DNA from: UBA6016 sp964568395
Lineage (GTDB): Bacteria > Campylobacterota > Campylobacteria > Campylobacterales > UBA6016
Direction: 5' to 3'
NCBI GenBank assembly: GCA_964568395.1
Contig: CAZMPN010000008.1
Location: forward strand, 1 to 64,000
Length of the DNA: 64,000 bases
This document shows positions 25,652 through 33,657 of this stretch, one piece after another. The notes beneath the pieces are model-generated. The model did not search any database, was not told the DNA's origin, and saw only the letters and a list, made by a program, of their open reading frames with translations. Both the position numbers and the translations under genes were made by a program. How positions within the stretch are numbered: position 1 is the stretch's first letter; every line of letters starts with the position of its first letter.

Positions 25652-26344
25652 GTGAAAAACGTAATCGTTACCGGCTTATCGCACGGAATAGGCAAAGAGA
25701 TAGCAAAGACCCTATCCGAAAAATATAATATTATCGGCATAGATATGTCAGAGTACGGCGGGCATTTTGCAAATCGTTTTTATCTATGCGACCTGTCCGA
25801 TAGGGGCGCTTTGCTTGATACGATTTCGCGGATAAAAGATGATTTCAGTTCGATTTACGCCCTTGTAAACAACGCCGGAATTTTTATAAATAAGCCTCTA
25901 AATGAGCAAACAGACGACGACTGGGACAAGGTGGTCGCCACAAACCTGACGGCGCCGTATATTCTATCGAGAGAATTTTCGCTTCTGCTTTCAAGCCAAA
26001 AAGGACACATAATCAACATATCGTCGACCAGAGCGCTTATGTCGGAGTCTGGAACGGAGCCATATTCGGCGTCAAAAGGCGGCATATCCTCTCTTACACA
26101 TGCCTTGGCTATGTCGCTTGCCCCGGATGTTAGCGTCAACTCCATCTCTCCAGGTTGGATAAATACCGATGAGGACTATATACCGACAAAAGCGGACAAC
26201 GAGTGGCATCCCAGCGGCAGGGTGGGGACCCCAAAAGATATAGCGGATTTGGTTATGTTTTTGATAGGGCGCGATGGCGGCTTCATTACCGGCGGCGATT
26301 TTGTGGTGGACGGCGGCGTCACAAAAAAGATGGTGTATCCGTAG
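25652..26344 (+). CDS. Short-chain dehydrogenase/reductase
   Basis: A 230-residue NAD(P)-dependent oxidoreductase of the classical SDR type. It has the cofactor loop GLSHGIGKEIA at the N-terminus, NNAG (about residue 72), the catalytic serine in NISST and the YSASK active-site pair (Tyr and Lys), then SPGWINTD. The C-terminus GGDFVVDGG is usual. Start is GTG with AGGA seven bases ahead. The substrate is unknown. It stands between the porin terminator and thrC. Confidence 0.85.
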   Translation: MKNVIVTGLSHGIGKEIAKTLSEKYNIIGIDMSEYGGHFANRFYLCDLSDRGALLDTISRIKDDFSSIYALVNNAGIFINKPLNEQTDDDWDKVVATNLTAPYILSREFSLLLSSQKGHIINISSTRALMSESGTEPYSASKGGISSLTHALAMSLAPDVSVNSISPGWINTDEDYIPTKADNEWHPSGRVGTPKDIADLVMFLIGRDGGFITGGDFVVDGGVTKKMVYP

Positions 26345-26400
26345 GAACGCTTCGCAAAGCCCCTTTTTGATAAAATAAGCCAAAAACTTAGAGGCTTTTT

Positions 26401-27867
26401 ATGCAATTTATCGAAACTAGAGGCAATGACGGCAACAAGCCAAAGCAGGTCACGTTTTCATACGCTCTTTTAAATCCATCCGCAAGTTTTGGCGGTTTGT
26501 ATTCCCCGTTACATCTACCGACTATCGACGCCGAATATTTGCTGGGCGCAAAGAACAAAAGCTATAAAGAGTTGGCGTTTGATATTTTTAGAATTTTTGA
26601 TATGGATATCAAAGAGGAGTCGCTAAAAAAAGCCCTCGACAGATACGATAGCTATGACAGTTCCGATTCGGCGCCGGTCGTAAAGATAGAAGAGGATCTA
26701 TTCGTATGCGAGCTCTATCACGGTCCTACGAGGGCGTTTAAAGATATGGCGCTTCAGCCGTTCGGTTCTATATTCTCCGATCTGGCAAAGGAGCAGAACC
26801 AAAAATATCTAGTTATGACCGCTACAAGCGGCGATACCGGTCCGGCTGCGCTAAAGACGTTCCAAAACGCCGAGAACGTGAAAGTCGTCTGCCTCTATCC
26901 AGAGGGCGGCACTAGCGATATTCAAAAGCTCCAGATGGTGGATCTAGACGGCGGGAATCTAAAAGTAATAGGCATAGACGGCAGTTTCGACGATGCGCAG
27001 AGCGCCCTAAAATCGCTTCTTGCGTCTAGCGATTTTCAAGCAAAGCTGGCCGGATACGGATATAAGGTTTCTGCCGCAAACTCCGTAAACTTCGGAAGGA
27101 TAGCGTTTCAGACTATTTATCATTTCTATGCGTATTTGCAGCTTCTCTCAAAAAACGAGATAAAAATAGGCGAGAAAATAGACGTCATCGTGCCATCCGG
27201 CAACTTCGGAAACGCTCTTGGCGCATACTATGCGAAAAGGATGGGGCTTCCGATAGATAAAATCAATATAGCGTCAAACGCAAACAATATATTGACGGAA
27301 CTGCTAACTACCGGTTCGTACGACCTGACTAAAAGAGAGCTTGTCAAGACCATATCGCCGGCCATGGATATTTTGATCTCTTCCAATATCGAGAGGATTT
27401 TGTTTGACAAGTTCGGCTCCAAAAGAACCAAGGAGCTTATGGACGAGCTCTCCAAAAACAGACGCTATGAGTTGACGGATGGCGAGCTTGAGGTGCTCAG
27501 GGCCGACTTTGACGCAGTATACGGAGACGACGAATACTCAAAAGAGGTTATCGCCAAGTACGCAAAAAAAGGCTATCTGATGGATCCGCATACGGCTCTT
27601 TGCGCAAAAGCCTACAAAGCCGGCGGCAAAAAGACGGTTATGTACTCTACGGCGGAATGGACGAAATTCTCGCCTAGCGTACTGGAGGCGCTCGAGCCAT
27701 CCAAAAAATCGTTTAGGGACAGGGACGCCATAGCGGAGATAAAGAGTTCGTTTTCGTGTACGCTCCATCCCGACGTAGAAAAACTGCTACATGTCGAGAT
27801 GCCGAACAAAACGCCGCTAAAAATATCCGAGCTTGAAAACTCCGTCGTAGATTTTATCAAAAGCTAG
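26401..27867 (+). CDS. thrC: Threonine synthase
   Basis: PLP enzyme converting O-phosphohomoserine to threonine. The 488-residue product has the lysine that binds PLP in GPTRAFKDMALQ, the phosphate loop ATSGDTGPAAL and VVPSGNFGNALG. The length matches the longer (class 1) bacterial and fungal form. Start is ATG with GAGG nine bases ahead. Its stop codon (TAG) overlaps that of the convergent gene on the other strand in a CTAG. Confidence 0.94.
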   Translation: MQFIETRGNDGNKPKQVTFSYALLNPSASFGGLYSPLHLPTIDAEYLLGAKNKSYKELAFDIFRIFDMDIKEESLKKALDRYDSYDSSDSAPVVKIEEDLFVCELYHGPTRAFKDMALQPFGSIFSDLAKEQNQKYLVMTATSGDTGPAALKTFQNAENVKVVCLYPEGGTSDIQKLQMVDLDGGNLKVIGIDGSFDDAQSALKSLLASSDFQAKLAGYGYKVSAANSVNFGRIAFQTIYHFYAYLQLLSKNEIKIGEKIDVIVPSGNFGNALGAYYAKRMGLPIDKINIASNANNILTELLTTGSYDLTKRELVKTISPAMDILISSNIERILFDKFGSKRTKELMDELSKNRRYELTDGELEVLRADFDAVYGDDEYSKEVIAKYAKKGYLMDPHTALCAKAYKAGGKKTVMYSTAEWTKFSPSVLEALEPSKKSFRDRDAIAEIKSSFSCTLHPDVEKLLHVEMPNKTPLKISELENSVVDFIKS

Positions 27868-28304
27868 ATACGCCCTTTAAGCCGTCTGACGTCTTTTTCG
27901 TCGGCCGGTTTGACGTGGGCTTCTTTCGCGTTTCTCTTCAGGATTACCACTATTGTTCCTGGAGGAAGCGAGCTTTTTTCGTACTTGTTTTTTTTGAGTA
28001 TGAAGTACTCCAGTTCGGTTCCTTTTACCAATACCTTCGTGTCGTCAAGAATACGTCCAAACTCCCCTATGTCTATCGTAACCTCTTTTTGCACCGCGAT
28101 TTCCGGCTCTTCTTCCTTGATCGTTATCGGTTCCGGCTTCGGTTTTCTTTTGTATATTTTTACCGCCGTTATTATGCTTAAGACAAAAGCCGTCAAGGCC
28201 AGAAGCAAGCTGGCGCTTAGCCCCGATAGGCCGATATTTTCATCGTGGGTAAGTCCAAGACTGCTTGCCAATATTTCGTTTAGGTCTGATAAGAACTGCT
28301 GCAC
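27864..28304 (-). CDS. Single-pass membrane protein, function unknown
   Basis: A 146-residue protein with a short N-terminal region, one membrane helix (SASLLLALTAFVLSIITAVKIY, about residues 29-50), a Lys/Pro/Glu-rich linker and a C-terminal soluble domain of about 75 residues (DIGEFGRILDDTKVLVKGTELEYFILKKN). No family recognised. It is convergent with thrC and divergent from the ThiF-like gene. Confidence 0.65.
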   Translation of the reverse strand: MQQFLSDLNEILASSLGLTHDENIGLSGLSASLLLALTAFVLSIITAVKIYKRKPKPEPITIKEEEPEIAVQKEVTIDIGEFGRILDDTKVLVKGTELEYFILKKNKYEKSSLPPGTIVVILKRNAKEAHVKPADEKDVRRLKGRI

Positions 28305-28382
28305 CTGGCTTTTGCGCCTCTTTAAAATAATTTTTTATAATTTTGTTATAGTTATGCTTTAACTTAAAACACGGATTTTTAA

Positions 28383-29063
28383 ATGCCCGCCGATATGAAC
28401 GAATATTTCAGCAGACAGATAAAACTATGGGGTGAAGATACTCAGAAACTATTATCGACAAAAAAGATAGCTATTGTAGGATGTGGGGGTCTGGGCTCCA
28501 CGCTTGCGATTACTTTAGGTTCCAGCGGTATAGGCGAGATTCATCTAATCGACTTCGATACCGTATCGATTCATAATATACATAGGCAGATAGCCTTTAA
28601 GATGTCGGACGAGGGCAGGCTAAAGTGCAAATGCGTAGAGGAGCTTGTGGCTTCAAGGTATGACGGGGTGAGGCTAACAACATACGCCGAGCCGTTCGAA
28701 GAGTTCGCAAAGAAAGGACTTTCGTTCGACCTTCTTATAGATGCGACAGACAACTTGCCGACCAGGGCTCAGCTGGAAGAGTATGCGAAAGCGAATAACA
28801 TACCGTGGCTATACGCTTCAGTCGAGGAGTGGCACGGCCAAGTCTGTCTTTTTAAAAACGCGCAGTACGCAAAATCTTTTGTCATTAACGATAGGAAACC
28901 AGCCGGGATAGCGCCGCCTATCGTAGCCTTCATAGCTTCGTTTGAGGCAAATATCGCCCTTAGATATCTAGCGGGACTAGAGGTGGCGTCCGATGTTCTA
29001 AACTATCTCTATTTCGACGCAAACGGGCAGTTAGTGCACAAAGCATACAAGATGCAATCCTAG
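28383..29063 (+). CDS. ThiF/MoeB/HesA family adenylyltransferase-like protein
   Basis: A 226-residue member of the E1-like family that adenylates the C-terminus of ubiquitin-like sulfur carriers (ThiS, MoaD). It shows the ATP-binding GCGGLGSTLA, the NIHRQ arginine finger and the DATDN aspartate. The paired CXXC zinc motifs of MoeB/ThiF and a clear catalytic cysteine loop are absent, and the protein is slightly short, so it is either a compact ThiF-type enzyme or a relative with another target (for example a TcdA-like tRNA-modifying enzyme). No thiS or moaD is next to it. Its stop overlaps the convergent radical SAM gene by four bases. Confidence 0.8.
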   Translation: MPADMNEYFSRQIKLWGEDTQKLLSTKKIAIVGCGGLGSTLAITLGSSGIGEIHLIDFDTVSIHNIHRQIAFKMSDEGRLKCKCVEELVASRYDGVRLTTYAEPFEEFAKKGLSFDLLIDATDNLPTRAQLEEYAKANNIPWLYASVEEWHGQVCLFKNAQYAKSFVINDRKPAGIAPPIVAFIASFEANIALRYLAGLEVASDVLNYLYFDANGQLVHKAYKMQS

Positions 29064-30586
29064 GCTTTTTGCTCGGCCCAGAGCTGTTGTCTTTTGCCGA
29101 ACTTCGACCCTTCCTTCGTGTGTTGGCCTGGAATATGAGAGGCGTACTCCTTCAAAAACGCTGGCAAAGAGCGTCCGCCGACTCTTGCGATGTCGCCGAC
29201 TATTGAGTCTGCGACATCCTGTTTGTCAAGCCCTGCCTCTTTCGTTAAATACCCAAAAAGCAGCTCCGCAAACCTATTCAGGGAGATTTGCCACGTAGAC
29301 TCGGTCTGCTCGTAAATCCACTCCGAAAAACTGTAAAAAGAGCCGAAAACGTCTCCGTTTGGCCAAAGCAGCGTTATCGTATCTTTGAAATTTCCGCTGT
29401 TGTAAGCTATATCCCAAAATCTGGCAAATCTCTTTAGTTTTTGCATCTGCCCGAAAGATATAAGATTGTTTTGTAGGATGTCGTATGGCGGCGTATCCGA
29501 ATATACCATGCCGTATTCGTCGTCATGCCTTGAGAGCGTAGTGCCCGAGAGTTTTTTCAGTATGCCTACCTGTATCTCGGATTTTGTGAGGCGGCATAGC
29601 TCGTTTAGGTTTTTGCCGAAGCTATCCACGCTTTCGCCTGGAAGCCCTATTATGAGATCCAGGTGCATATGCGCATGCGTTTCGTTTTCCAAAAACGCTA
29701 CGTTTTGCCTGATTTTTTCTATGTCGATATTTCTGTTTATTCGCGCCGCCACCTCTTCGTTTAGCGTCTGTATGCCTACCTCAAGCTGGAGCGAGGCCGG
29801 AGGAAATAGTTTTAGCTTCTCTTTTAGCCTCTGCGGGAAGCTGTCCGGAATGACCTCGAAGTGCAGCAGGTACGGCGGCTCCTTGGCTAGGAAAAAATCG
29901 AGCAGTTCGTTCGCTACTTTCATATTCAGGTTGAAGGTCCTGTCTATGAATTTAAAGTTCCTGGCTCCTTTTTGCCATAATGCCTCAAACTCTTGGAGCA
30001 GCTTGGCCGTATCGAAATACTCTACCCGCTCGTCTATGGAGGATAGGCAAAATTCGCACTCAAAAGGGCATCCGCGCGATGCCTCTACGTACATATATCT
30101 ATGGGCGATATCCTCGTCGGTATAATATTTGTATGGAAGCTCGATCTCTTTTATGCTCTGCTTGCCGGCTTTTATTGTTCTCTCTTTCGGAGCTTCGCCT
30201 TTTAGGATTTGTCCGCACAGCCCATAAAAAGCTTTTTCGCCGGGTCCTTGTACGATATAGTCCGCATTTTTGAAATCAACCCTTATCGGAAAGTAACTCA
30301 CTTCCGGGCCTCCAAGAACCACTATCGTGCCAGGCGAGACTTTTTTGATCGTGTCTATAAGCTCCTTGACGTCGCCAGCGTTCCATATGTATGTTGATAC
30401 GGCCACGATGCGCGGGTTTTTTGACAGGATTTTTTCGGCTATCGTCTGTATGTTTTCGTTGATGACGAACTCCATTATATGGGCGTCGTTTTGCAGTTCG
30501 CGCAGATTTGCGTACAGATAGCGCAGAGCTATCGAAGTGTGCGTATATCTTGCGTTGAAAGTCGTAAGGATTATGGAGCCGGACAT
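29060..30586 (-). CDS. B12-binding radical SAM protein
   Basis: A 508-residue protein with an N-terminal cobalamin-binding-like Rossmann domain (residues 1-140, VVLGGPEVSYFP), the radical SAM core with the iron-sulfur motif CPFECEFC (Cys-x3-Cys-x2-Cys) near residue 185, and a C-terminal domain of the DUF4080 type. Such proteins probably perform methyl or other radical chemistry on an unknown substrate. It stands alone on the minus strand, divergent from the HD-GYP gene. Confidence 0.85.
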   Translation of the reverse strand: MSGSIILTTFNARYTHTSIALRYLYANLRELQNDAHIMEFVINENIQTIAEKILSKNPRIVAVSTYIWNAGDVKELIDTIKKVSPGTIVVLGGPEVSYFPIRVDFKNADYIVQGPGEKAFYGLCGQILKGEAPKERTIKAGKQSIKEIELPYKYYTDEDIAHRYMYVEASRGCPFECEFCLSSIDERVEYFDTAKLLQEFEALWQKGARNFKFIDRTFNLNMKVANELLDFFLAKEPPYLLHFEVIPDSFPQRLKEKLKLFPPASLQLEVGIQTLNEEVAARINRNIDIEKIRQNVAFLENETHAHMHLDLIIGLPGESVDSFGKNLNELCRLTKSEIQVGILKKLSGTTLSRHDDEYGMVYSDTPPYDILQNNLISFGQMQKLKRFARFWDIAYNSGNFKDTITLLWPNGDVFGSFYSFSEWIYEQTESTWQISLNRFAELLFGYLTKEAGLDKQDVADSIVGDIARVGGRSLPAFLKEYASHIPGQHTKEGSKFGKRQQLWAEQKA

Positions 30587-30681
30587 CTGTTTTTCGCTTT
30601 TTGTTTAGTAATTCGAATTGTACAAAACAAAGCATTATCTCAATAGTAGTATTCTTATATATTATAAAAAAGGGGGCGTTC

Positions 30682-32502
30682 ATGGGTAATTTTATGTCGA
30701 ATATTTTGCCCAAAAACGATGGGGGCGGCGATTTCTCGGCCTACAATAAGATTTTAGTCGCGGCTCTGCTTGCCTGGTCTATAGTCATACTGCTTGCCGC
30801 TATTTTTTATTGGAGCGAGCAAAAGAGGGAGGTGGTTGCCCTTGCAAAGAATACCGCAAGAACCGCCTTGGATAAAGATTTGGCTACGCGTATGTGGGCG
30901 ATTGCGCACGGCGGCGTGTATGTGGACGCCAACAAGGGAACGCCGCCGAACCCTTATCTTTCGCATGTGCCGGAAAGAGATGTCGTCACTCCGTCCGGAA
31001 AGCATTTGACGCTTATGAACTCGTCATATATTCTGCGTCAAATGATGGAAAATTATAGCGGGCTATACGGCACAAAAACTAGAATTTCGTCAACGGATCC
31101 GAGAAATCCAAACAACCGCTCCGACGCGTGGGAGCAAAAAGCGTTAGGGCAGCTAAAAAACAACAAGCTTCAAACCGAATATTTTGAGGTCGGCGATGTG
31201 GGCAGAGACGGATCGTTGCGTCTAATGATTCCGATGAAGGCGGACGAGACTTGCCTAAAATGCCACGTAAAGCAAAACTATCAAAGCGGCGATATTGTCG
31301 GCGGTATCGATATTACGGTTCCTTTCGCGACATTTATCGCCAAGAAGCAGCCGATGATAGAGCGTTTTTATGCGGTGCTATCCGTTATTTGGCTATTTGG
31401 ATGCGCCGTAATAATCGTATCGTTTTGGGCTGTTAGGAAAAAAGCGCTTGAGCTCAGAGAAAAAGAGATTGAGAAAAACAGAAATTACGAGAGCATGATT
31501 TCGCTCGTGGTGGACTTGATCGATAAGAGGGATTCCTATACGGCCGGTCATTCGCAGCGGGTGGCGTACTATTGCGAACTTATAGCCAGGGGTATGTATC
31601 ACGACGAACAGATCGTAAAAAAAATAAAAGAGGCCGCCATCTTGCACGACGTAGGGAAGATCGCAATACCAGACTCCATTCTTCTAAAACCGGGAAGGCT
31701 TACGCTGCTTGAGCACGACTTGATCAAATATCATTTAAGGGCCGGATATGAGCTGCTGTCCAGAATAGATATGTATAAGGATTTGGCGGAAATAGTGGGT
31801 GCTCATCACGAGCGATATGACGGCAACGGGTACCCTAACGGCTTGAAGGCCGACGAGATTCCGCCGCTTTCTAGGATTATGATACTTGCCGATGCTTTTG
31901 ACGCCATGACTACGGATAGGATATACAAGCCTCGCAAAAGCGTCGATGAGGCGCTGGATGAGATAAAACTGCTTAGAGGTATACAATTTGACCCGGAAGT
32001 GGTGGATATAGCGGTAATCGTTTTGCGCGACGTAGTAGTGGACCACTCTAGCCAGTTGCCAAAAACGGCGATAGAGCAAGAGAGGCTTGCCTATTACATC
32101 AAAGACCAGTTGACCGGTCTAAACAACCACTGGGCGCTGGAGAGAACGCTCCAAAGCAATCAACATAGCGCCGAATATCGTTTTGCCACAATAATATCCA
32201 TCAAAAATCTATTCCAATTCAACGATAGATATGGGTGGCAAAAAGGGGACGCCTTCCTGGAGGAGTTCGGCTCTCTTTTGAAAAATCTATATCTGGATTA
32301 TCCTATTTACCGTATTTTTGGAGACAAATTTATTGTTCTTAGTCAGGAATATTTGGATATAAATAGCCAAGTTTTGCTGGCTAACGGTATTTTTGACGAC
32401 TCAGGCCTTGAGGTCACGGTGACCGTTTTGCATCTGGTCGATCAAAAGATAAATAGCATAGGGAAACTAGAAGAGATAGCTAAGACGCAAAAAGATTATT
32501 GA
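30682..32502 (+). CDS. Heme-sensing HD-GYP phosphodiesterase with degenerate GGDEF
   Basis: A 606-residue membrane signalling protein. After a membrane helix (about residues 25-47) comes a periplasmic DUF3365/Tll0287-like sensor whose CLKCH motif (191-195) should bind c-type heme. A second helix (about 232-253) leads to an HD-GYP domain with HSQRV (H290), HDVGK (322-323), and HHERYDGNGYP (375), so c-di-GMP hydrolysis is likely. A C-terminal GGDEF relative has GDKF in place of the signature and is probably regulatory. ATG at 30682 has an AGGGGG site; the longer frame from 30601 is not supported. Inferred role: redox or gas control of c-di-GMP. Confidence 0.88.
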   Translation: MGNFMSNILPKNDGGGDFSAYNKILVAALLAWSIVILLAAIFYWSEQKREVVALAKNTARTALDKDLATRMWAIAHGGVYVDANKGTPPNPYLSHVPERDVVTPSGKHLTLMNSSYILRQMMENYSGLYGTKTRISSTDPRNPNNRSDAWEQKALGQLKNNKLQTEYFEVGDVGRDGSLRLMIPMKADETCLKCHVKQNYQSGDIVGGIDITVPFATFIAKKQPMIERFYAVLSVIWLFGCAVIIVSFWAVRKKALELREKEIEKNRNYESMISLVVDLIDKRDSYTAGHSQRVAYYCELIARGMYHDEQIVKKIKEAAILHDVGKIAIPDSILLKPGRLTLLEHDLIKYHLRAGYELLSRIDMYKDLAEIVGAHHERYDGNGYPNGLKADEIPPLSRIMILADAFDAMTTDRIYKPRKSVDEALDEIKLLRGIQFDPEVVDIAVIVLRDVVVDHSSQLPKTAIEQERLAYYIKDQLTGLNNHWALERTLQSNQHSAEYRFATIISIKNLFQFNDRYGWQKGDAFLEEFGSLLKNLYLDYPIYRIFGDKFIVLSQEYLDINSQVLLANGIFDDSGLEVTVTVLHLVDQKINSIGKLEEIAKTQKDY

Positions 32503-32524
32503 TAGTTTGATGGAGGTTGTTTTG

Positions 32525-32881
32525 ATGTTGCATAAAGAGATTGATAGCATAGAAGCCTTGCCGCAAAAAGCAGGGAAGGGCGTAAGCATGAAAATGCTCC
32601 TCTCGCCCGATGAGTCGCCGAACTTTGCGATGCGAAATTTTATTATAGAAGCGGGCGGACATATGCCTCTTCATACCAATAGCGTGGAACACGAGCAGTA
32701 TGTCCTAAGCGGCAGGGCAAAGGTGGTGCTAGGTGATAAGACGATAGAGGCTAAAGCCGGTGACGTCCTGCTTATACCTGCCGGCGTTGCACATAGCTAC
32801 GAGACGATAGGGGATGAGGCTTATAGTTTTTTATGTCTAGTGCCGAAGGCTGAAGACCGCATAGAAATAATTGCTTGTTAA
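32525..32881 (+). CDS. Cupin domain protein
   Basis: A 118-residue single-domain cupin. Motif 1 (GGHMPLHTNSVEHEQYVLSG) and motif 2 (GDVLLIPAGVAHSYE) keep His, His, Glu and His metal ligands. Small cupins of this type have very varied roles (isomerase, dioxygenase, sugar-binding, regulation), so no function is assigned. The start at 32525 has a GGAGG site eight bases upstream; the earlier TTG/ATG starts overlap that site. It is 22 bp after the HD-GYP gene and may be co-transcribed. Confidence 0.85.
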   Translation: MLHKEIDSIEALPQKAGKGVSMKMLLSPDESPNFAMRNFIIEAGGHMPLHTNSVEHEQYVLSGRAKVVLGDKTIEAKAGDVLLIPAGVAHSYETIGDEAYSFLCLVPKAEDRIEIIAC

Positions 32882-32911
32882 ATTCAAATAAAACAGTACG
32901 ATAGGATTGGT

Positions 32912-33115
32912 ATGGATAAATTCGAAGCGCAAAAAATGAGGCTAAAGGAGCTGGTCGAAAACCATCATAGCGCCGAGGCTCACCAAAAAGATATGGAGGA
33001 GCTTGCAAAAGAGCATCCGGAAGCCGCACAGATAGGCGTATGCCATGAAAACTTCAGCGACAAAGAGCACGAAGAGAGCGAAGTGGCTATGAAAAAGTGG
33101 GGTATGCCTAGCTAA
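32912..33115 (+). CDS. Small charged protein, function unknown
   Basis: A 67-residue, acidic, helix-rich protein with many His, Glu and Lys residues and a single cysteine in IGVCHENFSD. No family recognised. AGGA is eight bases ahead of the ATG and the gene follows the cupin after 30 bp, which supports it being real. It ends 113 bp before the tRNA-Asp gene on the other strand. Confidence 0.6.
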   Translation: MDKFEAQKMRLKELVENHHSAEAHQKDMEELAKEHPEAAQIGVCHENFSDKEHEESEVAMKKWGMPS

Positions 33116-33228
33116 TTTTACTGTATCGCTGCGGCATTGCAAGTTTTTCTTGTGATATGGCGCAGAGTAGGCACGGTTTATTTGTTGAAAGTTCTGATTT
33201 GTATAAGTTGAGATATTTTAGGATTTAG

Positions 33229-33305
33229 TGGCGGTCCGGACGGGACTCGAACCCGCGACCTCCGCCGTGACAGGGCGGCATTCTAACCAACTGAACTACC
33301 GGACC
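33229..33305 (-). tRNA. tRNA-Asp (GTC)
   Basis: A 77-nt cloverleaf on the minus strand with anticodon GTC, GTTCGA T-loop, a matching 7-bp acceptor stem and encoded CCA. It is the last of four tRNA genes transcribed from the promoter at 33629-33657. Confidence 0.97.
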
Positions 33306-33322
33306 ACTAAATGAAGAAATGA

Positions 33323-33398
33323 TGGTGGTCGTTACTGGACTCGAACCAATGACATCCACCTTGTAAGGGTGGCGCTCTACCAACTGAGCTAAACGACC
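33323..33398 (-). tRNA. tRNA-Val (TAC)
   Basis: A 76-nt cloverleaf with anticodon TAC in the loop CTTACAA, GTTCGAG T-loop and encoded CCA. Third in the Lys-Glu-Val-Asp order. Confidence 0.97.
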
Positions 33399-33424
33399 GA
33401 AAAAAATTATGATTAAAAAAATAA

Positions 33425-33500
33425 TGGTCACCCTAAGGGGATTTGAACCCCTGTCACCGCCGTGAAAGGGCGGTGTCCTAGGCCTCTAGACGATAGGGTG
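33425..33500 (-). tRNA. tRNA-Glu (TTC)
   Basis: A 76-nt cloverleaf with anticodon TTC in the loop CTTTCAC, AGGGG/CCCCT T-stem, CACCCTA/TAGGGTG acceptor stem and encoded CCA. Second in the cluster. Confidence 0.97.
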
Positions 33501-33515
33501 CCTTAGATTTTTTGG

Positions 33516-33591
33516 TGGTGACCCGTGTTGGACTCGAACCAACGGCCCTATCCTTAAAAGGGATATGCTCTACCAACTGAGCTAACGGGTC
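33516..33591 (-). tRNA. tRNA-Lys (TTT)
   Basis: A 76-nt cloverleaf with anticodon TTT in the loop CTTTTAA, GACCCGT/ACGGGTC acceptor stem and encoded CCA. It is the first gene of the cluster, 37 bases after the -10 box. Confidence 0.97.
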
Positions 33592-33598
33592 TTGTTCT

Positions 33599-33619
33599 TT
33601 TTGAGCGTTTCACTCAAAA
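33599..33619 (-). other. Leader hairpin ahead of the tRNA cluster
   Basis: A 7-bp inverted repeat (33599-33605 with 33613-33619) separates the promoter from tRNA-Lys. It probably helps processing of the precursor RNA; a role in termination is unlikely as mature genes follow. Confidence 0.35.
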
Positions 33620-33628
33620 GGAGCCGGA

Positions 33629-33657
33629 ATTATATACGAAAATTTTTGCCTTGTCAA
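33629..33657 (-). promoter_or_regulatory. Consensus sigma-70 promoter of the tRNA cluster
   Basis: On the minus strand a perfect TTGACA (33657-33652) and a perfect TATAAT (33634-33629) are 17 bases apart, ahead of tRNA-Lys. The TGA stop codon of the upstream PncC/CinA-like gene (33656-33654) lies inside the -35 hexamer. Confidence 0.9.

Noticed and set aside
29466..30125. 219-codon frame antisense to the radical SAM gene
   Set aside because: Composition is that of a reverse-strand shadow and the other strand has conserved motifs.
30601..30681. Longer start for the HD-GYP gene at 30601
   Set aside because: The ATG at 30682 has a strong AGGGGG site; the extension is AT-rich intergenic sequence.
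33116..33228. Possible terminator after the tRNA cluster
   Set aside because: No GC stem followed by a T-run on the minus strand was found in the 113-bp gap.
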